A DNA stretch of 37,425 nucleotides from JBKHJA01 sp046538375 (GTDB taxonomy: Bacteria > Acidobacteriota > Aminicenantia > Aminicenantales > Aminicenantaceae): positions 1 to 37,425 of the forward strand of contig JBKHJA010000009.1 of NCBI GenBank assembly GCA_046538375.1, in the 5' to 3' direction. Positions within the stretch are counted from its first letter, which is position 1. Every line of letters starts with the position of its first letter. The translations under genes were made by a program, and so were the position numbers. Shown here piece after piece: positions 25,526-32,837 of this stretch. The notes beneath the pieces were generated by a model that saw only the letters and a program-made list of their open reading frames with translations, was not told the origin of the DNA and ran no database searches.

Positions 25526-26911
25526 ATGACCAAAAAAGGAACCATTCATATCATAGATGATGAAACCATCATCCACGAAGTGCTGGGAGATCTTTTAACT
25601 GGAGAAGGTTATGAGGTGGAGATGTCTTCCAGCGGAGAAGAAGCTCTGTCAAAATACTCTTCTCAAACCTTTGATCTGGTTCTTCTGGATCTTCTCATGC
25701 CGGGAATGGATGGCATAGAGGTTCTAAAAAGACTCAAGAAGATAGATCCCCATACTGTGGTGATCATCATCACTGCCTACGCTTCGATAGAATCAGCCAT
25801 TTCTGCCATGAAGATAGGGGCCTTCGATTACATTCAGAAGCCTTTCAAACACGATGAACTCCTGTTGACAGTGAAAAGAGCCATATCACACAAGAGACTT
25901 CAAGAAGAGAATATCCGCCTCAAAGATGAACTCAACAGGAAATTTAGCTTTGAAAATATCATCGGCAAAAGCAAAATCATGAGCAATGTGTTCGAAGTGA
26001 TAAAAGCTTCTGCCCCTACCCGAAGCACCATCCTCATTCAGGGAGAAAGCGGAACAGGGAAGGAACTGGTGGCCAGAGCCATACATCAGAATAGTGACCG
26101 CACCGGTTATCCTTTTATTGTGGTCAACAGTGGTTCCCTCCCCCCCGATCTTCTAGAAAGCCACCTTTTCGGCCATGTGAAAGGAGCCTTCACTGGAGCT
26201 GTAAGCCAAAAACAAGGTCTTTTTGAAGCGGCCGATAAGGGCACCATATTTTTTGATGAAATATCCTCTCTCAACCTGGAAACTCAAGCCAAGCTGCTCC
26301 GGGTCATGCAGGATCGAGAGTTCATGATGTTGGGAGGCACCAGAACCCTTAAAGTCAACGTCCGGGTGATCGCTGCTACCAATTCAAACCTGGAGGATCT
26401 CATCAAGCAAAATAAATTCCGGGAGGATCTTTTCTATCGGCTGAATGTCATCAAAATTGAACTGCCTCCGCTTCGTGAAAGAAAAGAAGACATCCCTCTC
26501 TTGGTCAAACATTTCTTAGAGGTGTACAGCGAGGAGAACAATAAAGAAATCATAGGGATTTCTGATGATGTGATGGAAATCCTAGAAGGCTACCATTGGC
26601 CGGGAAACATCAGAGAATTGGAAAACCTGGTGGAGAGGGCAGTGGTTCTCACCAAATCAAAGATTATCACTCGAACCAGCCTTCCTCCTTTTCTGGTAGG
26701 ATCCCATGAAAAAGAAAGACCTTCAGAAATCCAGAATGAACTGAATCTCAAGGAACAGATTCAATCTTACCAGAAAAAAGCCATCACCGAAGCGTTAACA
26801 AAAGCCAAGGGGGTACAGAAAAAGGCAGCCCATTTATTGGGAATAAAACCCACCACTCTGAATGAGATGATAAAGAGATTAAACATAGATGTGAGCAACC
26901 CCCCATCATGA
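25526..26911 (+). CDS. NtrC-family sigma-54 response regulator
   Basis: 461 residues. The receiver domain (about 5-118) has acidic Asp11/Asp12, phosphoacceptor Asp55 in VLLDLLMPG and the conserved Lys105. The AAA+ domain has Walker A GESGTGKE (173-180), GAFTGA (220-225, the sigma-54 contact) and Walker B IFFDE (241-245), with R-finger region FREDLFYRLNV. A Fis-type helix-turn-helix ends the protein (KKAAHLLGIKPTTLNEMIKRL split over about 425-450). AGGGTGA precedes the ATG, so it is in an operon with the kinase. Its targets need sigma-54 promoters; I found none convincing upstream of the pilus operon, which has a sigma-70 type promoter instead. Confidence 0.95.
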   Translation: MTKKGTIHIIDDETIIHEVLGDLLTGEGYEVEMSSSGEEALSKYSSQTFDLVLLDLLMPGMDGIEVLKRLKKIDPHTVVIIITAYASIESAISAMKIGAFDYIQKPFKHDELLLTVKRAISHKRLQEENIRLKDELNRKFSFENIIGKSKIMSNVFEVIKASAPTRSTILIQGESGTGKELVARAIHQNSDRTGYPFIVVNSGSLPPDLLESHLFGHVKGAFTGAVSQKQGLFEAADKGTIFFDEISSLNLETQAKLLRVMQDREFMMLGGTRTLKVNVRVIAATNSNLEDLIKQNKFREDLFYRLNVIKIELPPLRERKEDIPLLVKHFLEVYSEENNKEIIGISDDVMEILEGYHWPGNIRELENLVERAVVLTKSKIITRTSLPPFLVGSHEKERPSEIQNELNLKEQIQSYQKKAITEALTKAKGVQKKAAHLLGIKPTTLNEMIKRLNIDVSNPPS

Positions 26912-26929
26912 GAGAGCCCCGCAGGGAGA

Positions 26930-29539
26930 TCAATCGAATTCGCCGGGAACAGCTTTCTTGGTGTCCACCTTGATTTTGGTGGGTCTGTCATCCAACTCAA
27001 AATCAAAGGTGGATTCTCTTTTATCCACCAGCAGCTTTCGAGTGATTTCCTTTCCATCCTGTTTCCACTCCACCCAGAGGGGAAATACAAAAAGATTTCT
27101 CCTTTGAGCAACAGTAAACCGGAGAAGATACTTCCCTCCTCTCTTGAGGAGGGAGTGTTTCACTTTGACTTCAGGAAGCTGGTGGGAATCAAACCACCCT
27201 TTAAAGAATAATGTCAGGTCATAGTCTGAAATTTCTTTAAATGTCCTGATGAAATCATGGGTGCTGGCCCCTCCGTATTTGTGGTCATCGAAAAATTTTC
27301 TCAATCCTTCAAAAAACATCTCTTCTCCCATAATTTCTTTCAGCATATTCAACACCAGAGAAGACTTGCCATAAATAATAGACTGATAAGCTTTAAAATC
27401 AAAATAACTGAGGCGAGATCCCATGGTTATGGCTCCCCATTCTGACTTCTTTTCCGTCCATCGAGTGAGTTTTTTCAGTATGGAAGGAAGAATACCATCT
27501 CCATATTTTTCTCTAAGATAAAGGATGGAAGAAAACTGTGCCAAGCCTTCGCTCAGCCACTGATCGTGATAAGTTTTCCAGGTGACACCCTGACCCCACC
27601 ACTGGTGGGCAATTTCGTGGGCGATGAAATATTCCTTCCAGCGGGAAAAATCCACCGGGCTGCGGGAATTGATAACATTTCTTTTTCCAAGAAATTGAGG
27701 CAGTTCATTCAAAACGATAAAAGAAGCAGGACTATGGCCGCCGCTTGTGGGCCAGATTCTCTGGACGATGGTCAATTTCTCATACGGATAAGGGCCAAAT
27801 TTGTCCTGGTAGAAACGAAGGATCTCTCTGGTTTCATCCAAAATCCACCTGGGAGAATAGCGAAGACGGGAACACTTCAAGAAGGCCAGAGGGAGAGGCT
27901 CTTCGCTTTTTTCAATTTCAGTCAATTTTCCTACCAGAAAAGAAATATATTTGACCGGAAATTCAGACTTGAAAACATAGACAGAGTTCCCAATCTTTTC
28001 TATCCCTTCCACCTTCTCTACTCCGTTTAACCTGGTTTTCTCCACCAACACTCCGTTAGAAACACAAGCATAGTCAGGAGGGATAATAATTTTCAAGTGC
28101 ACTCTAAAATAATCTTCATCAGGGGGAGAAGGATACCAGTAGGAGGATTGACTGTACAGGTAAGTATCATAGTTTGATGGAGCTAAAAGCGCATCATCAT
28201 GGAACTGCGGGACAGCCACCACATCGGCTATCTGCTTGGGAGGGACAAGCTTTCCTCGATAATAGATTTCAATGTAGCTGGTTTCTCCCTTTGAGGGAGG
28301 CTTTAGAAAATACACATACAGAATCTTTCTCAGTTTATCTTGGGTATAAAACAATTCTCGTCTCTGTTCATCAAAAATGCGGAGAATTTCCAAATCAGGA
28401 TGGAACTTAAATTTTACTCCATCCAGAGAGGGCACTGCAGCTTTTACCCCAATTTTCGCTTTCCCAGAGAGATAATAATCTTCAGGATCAAAAGCGATAT
28501 CGATGATATAGTCTTGGACATCAAACATGCGGCCGAAAGAGAGAAAAAGCTTTTTCTTGTTCTCACCCGCAGCCGGGGAGTAAAGACTGACGATTTTTTC
28601 TTCTTTCCACTGGAAGAGATTGACTTCCTCTCGGGCAAAAGGAGAGTAGATATAGCTGAATTTTCCTATTTTTCGGCCATCAAACTCGAAAACAGTCTCA
28701 TCCCCTTGAGGTAAAAAAGAAAGCAATTCACCATTGAGTGAATTTTCAATGGTGAAGGAGCGGGGGTAATGCTTCACAAACAAAGAATAAGCCTCATTCA
28801 TCTCCGCCTCAGAGATTCGGCGTTTCTTCTCGTCTTCTTCTCTGACAATCCGGATATGGTTATGGAAGAAATAGTCAGAAAATCTCAGATAGACATAATG
28901 AAGTTTGTCTTTGAGAAATTTCTTTTTGTAGAGCATTTCAAGCTGGTGCTTCTCATTCTTATCAGAGGGAGAAAAATGAAGATGACCGTTTCCGATGATG
29001 AGGAGAGCTGTTTCCAACTCAGGTATATTATCATAAAAGACAGCAGCATCTCTGAAAATGAGATTGATGTCCACATGTTCAATCTCTATTAACCTGACCC
29101 TCTCGGCTCTTGGTGAAGGAATCTTGAGTTTGTAAAGCCTTCTCGGCTCTCCAGCCAATTTTTTCTCCTTTATTCTCCACAGCTGGTCCTTCCTGATGAG
29201 AGCCAGCTGCCAGTTTTCTATCACTACAGCATAATGGCTTTGGAACAGCACTTTGAGGTAGATATGAGCTTCTTTATCTTCTTTTACCCCCCTTCTGGCC
29301 TTGAAAAGAGAGGCGCTTTCCAGCTGAAATCGTTCAAAAAAAGTTCTAATCTTTCTTTCTTCATCCTCCCTGAGTGCAGCGTGAAAATTCTCCAGGTAGG
29401 CAGAGACATCTTTCTCTCTCAAAGAGTGCTGGAGGTTATTGATCAATCCGTCAATGTTTTCTTGTTGAGCCGCAGCGGGGGAGAAGATAAAAAGGCACAA
29501 CAAGGGGAGGATGAGCGGCATTTTATTTATATTTTTCAT
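26930..29539 (-). CDS. Secreted M1-like (gluzincin) metallopeptidase lacking GAMEN
   Basis: 869 residues from the ATG at 29539. A signal peptide follows (MPLILPLLCLFIFSPAAAQQ). The first about 330 residues are a large N-terminal region of unknown type; the M1-like beta domain and the catalytic domain follow. The zinc site is HEIAH (641-645) with the third ligand Glu664 in WLSEGLAQF, an exact HExxH-18-E. The exopeptidase motif GxMEN, expected about 35-40 residues earlier, is replaced by GGHSPASF, so aminopeptidase activity is not certain. The last about 85 residues form a beta domain. An in-frame ATG at 29581 would lie upstream of the promoter -10, so the ATG at 29539 is chosen. It has no ribosome binding site, and the -10 ends 6 bases before it: a leaderless mRNA. 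Confidence 0.82.
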   Translation of the reverse strand: MKNINKMPLILPLLCLFIFSPAAAQQENIDGLINNLQHSLREKDVSAYLENFHAALREDEERKIRTFFERFQLESASLFKARRGVKEDKEAHIYLKVLFQSHYAVVIENWQLALIRKDQLWRIKEKKLAGEPRRLYKLKIPSPRAERVRLIEIEHVDINLIFRDAAVFYDNIPELETALLIIGNGHLHFSPSDKNEKHQLEMLYKKKFLKDKLHYVYLRFSDYFFHNHIRIVREEDEKKRRISEAEMNEAYSLFVKHYPRSFTIENSLNGELLSFLPQGDETVFEFDGRKIGKFSYIYSPFAREEVNLFQWKEEKIVSLYSPAAGENKKKLFLSFGRMFDVQDYIIDIAFDPEDYYLSGKAKIGVKAAVPSLDGVKFKFHPDLEILRIFDEQRRELFYTQDKLRKILYVYFLKPPSKGETSYIEIYYRGKLVPPKQIADVVAVPQFHDDALLAPSNYDTYLYSQSSYWYPSPPDEDYFRVHLKIIIPPDYACVSNGVLVEKTRLNGVEKVEGIEKIGNSVYVFKSEFPVKYISFLVGKLTEIEKSEEPLPLAFLKCSRLRYSPRWILDETREILRFYQDKFGPYPYEKLTIVQRIWPTSGGHSPASFIVLNELPQFLGKRNVINSRSPVDFSRWKEYFIAHEIAHQWWGQGVTWKTYHDQWLSEGLAQFSSILYLREKYGDGILPSILKKLTRWTEKKSEWGAITMGSRLSYFDFKAYQSIIYGKSSLVLNMLKEIMGEEMFFEGLRKFFDDHKYGGASTHDFIRTFKEISDYDLTLFFKGWFDSHQLPEVKVKHSLLKRGGKYLLRFTVAQRRNLFVFPLWVEWKQDGKEITRKLLVDKRESTFDFELDDRPTKIKVDTKKAVPGEFD

Positions 29540-29545
29540 ATAAAT

Positions 29546-29574
29546 ATTATAACAAAACCTCTTATGCCCAACAA
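29546..29574 (-). promoter_or_regulatory. Promoter of the M1-like peptidase gene
   Basis: On the minus strand TTGTTG (29569-29574) is spaced by 17 bases from a perfect TATAAT (29546-29551). Six bases separate the -10 from the ATG at 29539, so transcription should begin at or within a base or two of the start codon. Confidence 0.65.
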
Positions 29575-29781
29575 AACTCAAAACTCTGCTCCCTTATGGT
29601 CTGCATCATCATAAAGTAGCAATATTTATGCCAATCCACTATTATCTTGTTTCACCAGATTTAAGACCGTAATGAAGAATCAAAATGCTGAAACTTTTTC
29701 CCCCTCTTTGCAAAATAACTTTACAATTGAAACCAAAGGATCTTGCCTTTGCGGTGGAACCCTTTCCTCTGCGGATAGTGA

Positions 29782-30225
29782 TTAAACCAGAACCCGCTTT
29801 TCCTCCTTAACCGCGTTCAATACAATATGGGTCACTGTTCTATCGATATATTTCATGGAAAGGATATCCTTCACAAAGGAGTTGAGGTCCTGTCTATCTT
29901 TGAAATAACCGATAATCAATGAATCCCATTCTCCTGTGATATCATAAACAGCCACAGCTCTGGGATCATCAGCAATTTCCCTTTGAGCTTCTAAAAGCTT
30001 TCCCTGAGAAATGCGCAGGGCAATGATGGCTATAAGACTCAGGCCAAAATATTCTGGGTTAACCAGAGGGATATAGCCCCTTATCACTCCTGATTGTTCA
30101 AATTTTTTTATTCTGTTAATCACTCCAGTCACAGAAGTCCCCACCTCCCGGGCTACCTCCCGAAAACTCTTTCTGGCATTCTCATTCAAGACTCTAATGA
30201 TTTTCTTATCCAAGTCATCATCCAT
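29782..30225 (-). CDS. Lrp/AsnC family transcriptional regulator
   Basis: 147 residues: N-terminal AsnC-type helix-turn-helix (about 3-60, LDKKIIRVLNENARKSFREV then GVINRIKKFEQSGVIRGY) and C-terminal RAM ligand-binding domain (about 67-145, with VYDITGEWDSLI). Family members bind amino acids, assemble as dimers to octamers, and control amino-acid metabolism, often their own gene too. The ATG at 30225 follows GGAGGGTGA; an in-frame TTG at 30237 is less likely. It is divergent from glnA across about 270 A/T-rich bases, so glnA and perhaps the redox cluster beyond are likely targets (inference). Confidence 0.9.
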   Translation of the reverse strand: MDDDLDKKIIRVLNENARKSFREVAREVGTSVTGVINRIKKFEQSGVIRGYIPLVNPEYFGLSLIAIIALRISQGKLLEAQREIADDPRAVAVYDITGEWDSLIIGYFKDRQDLNSFVKDILSMKYIDRTVTHIVLNAVKEEKRVLV

Positions 30226-30496
30226 ATCACCCTCCAAACGATTGTATCATTATATACATAATTATATTACAAAGCTAATAATTTTCAATTTTTTTATTGA
30301 CATTCATAATAAATAATGGTAAAAATTTCACTAATTGTTTAATACGATTTTTTTATGGCTGTCAGAATGATACGAAACCACAAGCTTCAGGTCAAATACA
30401 GAAAATTATTTTTTTCCCACATACAGGAATTTGAAGATATCTTCGTTAAATAGAGTCAAGAAAATGAATCCAATCAACCGAATATAAGGAGGAACC
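30226..30496. promoter_or_regulatory. Divergent control region between the Lrp-type gene and glnA
   Basis: Very A/T-rich. On the minus strand TATAAT (30249-30254) serves the Lrp-type gene and overlaps an imperfect palindrome with TTGTA/TACAA ends (30242-30272), a possible autoregulatory site. On the plus strand TTGACA (30297-30302) has only a weak -10 17 bases on (TAAAAA at 30320), which would give glnA a leader of about 165 bases. No riboswitch could be recognised in that leader. Confidence 0.4.
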
Positions 30497-31903
30497 ATGA
30501 CCAAGCCTCAAGAATCCACCATCAAGGCGTTTGGTTACCAGAGTGAGGAGGAAGTTCTCAACACTGTGCTTGATCCTTCTAACCGGATCGAGTTTGTGAG
30601 GATCAACTTTCCTGATATTCTGGGAAGACCAATGGATTTTTCCATTCCCAATACAGAGCTGGAAAAAGCCTTCCGTGAAGGAAAAGGATTCGACGGCTCC
30701 TCGGTGGAAGGATTTGTGCGTATCGAAGAGAGCGACTTGTTGATCAAACCTGATCCTCAAACATTCCGGATTTTCCCCTGGGAATACAGAGCCTTCGATG
30801 ACCGCACCTGCTGGAGAGAAGCCATCATGTTCGGAGATATCCTCACTCCTGAGGGAAAACACTATGAGGGAGATACCCGTTATGTACTGAAAAAGGTTTT
30901 AAACGAAGCCCGCAAAGAGTATGGGATTGAAGATGTCAAACTGGGGCCCGAGCTGGAGTTCTTCATTTTTTCCAGTAACAAAGAAGCTTCTCCACAAGAC
31001 GAAGGGGGATATTTTTTTGGGGGCCGTCATGGAGGCATCAGAAAGGAAATTCAGCTTCTTCTTGAAAACATGGGTATCGAATCAGAGTATGATCATCATG
31101 AAGTGGCTCACGGGCAGCATGAGATAGACCTCAAGTATCTCAGCGCCCTGGAGATGGCCGATGTCTGTGTTCTCTTCCGCTACATGACAAAAAAAGTGGC
31201 CAGGATGTATGATCTCTATGCCACCTTCATGCCCAAACCCCTTAACGGGCAGAACGGAAACGGCATGCATGTCCATCAATCGCTGTGGAAAAACGGGAAA
31301 AATATCTTTTTTGATAAAAATGATAAATATCATCTCTCTTCCATCGCTCATCAGTATATGGCTGGACTGATGACCCATGCCCGCGAAATCTCAGCTGTCC
31401 TTTCCCAGTGGGTCAATTCTTACAAACGCTTGATCGAAGGTTATGAAGCACCCGTGTACATTGCCTGGGGACAGAGAAACAGGTCAGCCTACATCCGGGT
31501 CCCTGAATATCAACAGGGAAAACAACAGGCCACCCGCATAGAGCTCAGATGCCCAGATCCTTCCTGCAATCTCTATCTGGCTTTTGCCACCATGATGGTG
31601 GCGGGCATGGAAGGGATCCGGCAAGGATATGAATTGCCCCACCCAGTAGAAGAAAACATCTACACGATGAGCAACTCCAAGCAAAAAAAGTATGACATCA
31701 AGACTCTTCCCCGCAATCTCGAGGAAGCCATCAAGATCATGCAAAAGAGCTCCCTGCTCAAAGAAGCCCTGGGTGATCACATCTTCAACAATTTTTTAGC
31801 CAACAAACAGTGGGAAATCCAGGAGTACAACAAGCATGTCTCCAGGGAGTTTGATAAACAAGTCAGTGACTATGAAGTCCTGAAGTACATGCCCTTTCTC
31901 TAA
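30497..31903 (+). CDS. glnA: Glutamine synthetase type I
   Basis: 468 residues, normal for GSI. It joins ammonia to glutamate with ATP and is a cytoplasmic dodecamer. Signatures: RPMDFSIP and FDGSSVEGF (about 50-75), LGPELEFFIF, HEVAHGQHEID, FMPKPLNGQNGNGMHVHQS (the ATP/Glu region), and NRSAYIRVP. The stretch where adenylylated enzymes have their target tyrosine reads EENIYTMSN and lacks the DLPPE context, so the protein looks like the GSI-alpha, feedback-regulated group. AAGGAGGAACC before the ATG is a strong ribosome binding site. It is divergent from an Lrp-type gene, and 439 bases upstream of the redox cluster with the GltB-like protein, which suggests linked nitrogen assimilation. Confidence 0.95.
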   Translation: MTKPQESTIKAFGYQSEEEVLNTVLDPSNRIEFVRINFPDILGRPMDFSIPNTELEKAFREGKGFDGSSVEGFVRIEESDLLIKPDPQTFRIFPWEYRAFDDRTCWREAIMFGDILTPEGKHYEGDTRYVLKKVLNEARKEYGIEDVKLGPELEFFIFSSNKEASPQDEGGYFFGGRHGGIRKEIQLLLENMGIESEYDHHEVAHGQHEIDLKYLSALEMADVCVLFRYMTKKVARMYDLYATFMPKPLNGQNGNGMHVHQSLWKNGKNIFFDKNDKYHLSSIAHQYMAGLMTHAREISAVLSQWVNSYKRLIEGYEAPVYIAWGQRNRSAYIRVPEYQQGKQQATRIELRCPDPSCNLYLAFATMMVAGMEGIRQGYELPHPVEENIYTMSNSKQKKYDIKTLPRNLEEAIKIMQKSSLLKEALGDHIFNNFLANKQWEIQEYNKHVSREFDKQVSDYEVLKYMPFL

Positions 31904-32342
31904 TCCGTTGAATCCATAATCCTTCTGCTTTTCAGCCGCTTGTTTTCTGGCCGTTGATCCCCATCCTTTAATAAATCTCTTATCCCTGGCTTTTTATCTC
32001 TTTTATTCTTAAGTTCAGATGTCTGTGTTTCCAGTCCCTGGGATGCTTGCAGAAGGGAAAAATATCTTGACAACAATAAATTATATCTGTTATAAAAGTT
32101 CGTTAATAAACCTTATTTTTTCTATAATAAACCTTTTTAATTTCAGAGGAGGAGTCATAAATATCATACCGAAAAGAGCCATTCTTCCCCCTTCACTCCA
32201 TCACCCACACGCCGGATAAATAAAGTCCTCTTTATCCAAATGGTGATATGAACTCAAACAAAAATTCTCTCCCTTACAGCATAACTTTTCCTCTGATATC
32301 TGCTGGTTTCCCCGAATGAAGAACAGGATTGGAGGAGAATCC
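31904..32342. other. Intergenic region and long leader of the redox operon
   Basis: No rho-independent terminator is apparent after glnA. A strong promoter at 32067-32096 gives a leader of about 240 bases before the NuoE-like gene. Within the leader, AGAGGAGG (around 32144-32151) is a consensus-like ribosome binding site with no ATG, GTG or TTG at the right distance; ATA follows instead. A small hairpin (GGATAAA 32214-32220 with TTTATCC 32231-32237) lies downstream. The open frame 32019-32219 begins before the promoter and is not accepted. Confidence 0.5.
32067..32096 (+). promoter_or_regulatory. Strong promoter of the NuoE/NuoF/GltB-like operon
   Basis: A perfect TTGACA (32067-32072) lies 18 bases from TATAAA (32091-32096), which also carries an extended -10 TG at 32088-32089. 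Transcription would start near 32103. Confidence 0.65.
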
Positions 32343-32837
32343 GTGAATGCTGAAACCCAAAAAGTGAAATCATTCATAGAAAAATACAATCATCAAAGAA
32401 AAGCTCTCATAGCCATCCTGCAGGACATTCAAGCGGAATACAACTATCTTCCTAAAGAAGCTCTGGATCTGGTTTCCAAAACCCTGAAAATTCCGCTTAT
32501 TGATGTGATGGCAGTGGCCACCTTCTACCGGTCTTTCAGCCTCAAACCGAGGGGGAAACACCTGGTAACGGTGTGTATGGGAACAGCCTGTCATGTGAGA
32601 GGAGGACCAAAAATCTTAGAAGAGTTTGAAAGACAGTTGGCCATAGAATCTGGAGATACCACACAAGACGGCCAATTTAGCCTGGAAACAGTGGCCTGTC
32701 TCGGCTGCTGTGCCATCGGTCCAGTGGTGGTAGTGGATGGCCATTATCATGCCCAAACCAATATCAGAAAAGTCGGTTCTATTCTAAAGAAGTACAGGAA
32801 AAAAGAGAAAAAAAATGATGGACATCAAAAAAAATAA
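32343..32837 (+). CDS. NuoE-like [2Fe-2S] subunit
   Basis: 164 residues starting at GTG 32343, chosen because GGAGGAG lies 5 bases upstream; the ATG at 32316 lies upstream of that site. It is a thioredoxin-like 2Fe-2S ferredoxin of the NuoE/HndA/HoxE type. An N-terminal helical part (IEKYNHQRKALIAILQDIQ; YLPKEALDLV) precedes the cluster domain. The ligands are CMGTAC and CLGCC in the conserved setting ETVACLGCCAIGP. It passes electrons to or from the NuoF-like subunit in NADH-linked complexes. It overlaps that gene by 23 bases, so they are tightly coupled. Confidence 0.93.
   Translation: MNAETQKVKSFIEKYNHQRKALIAILQDIQAEYNYLPKEALDLVSKTLKIPLIDVMAVATFYRSFSLKPRGKHLVTVCMGTACHVRGGPKILEEFERQLAIESGDTTQDGQFSLETVACLGCCAIGPVVVVDGHYHAQTNIRKVGSILKKYRKKEKKNDGHQKK

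Noticed and set aside
32019..32219. 66-codon plus-strand open frame after glnA
   Set aside because: It starts upstream of a strong promoter and runs through its -35 and -10 boxes; A/T-rich composition and residue content look non-coding.
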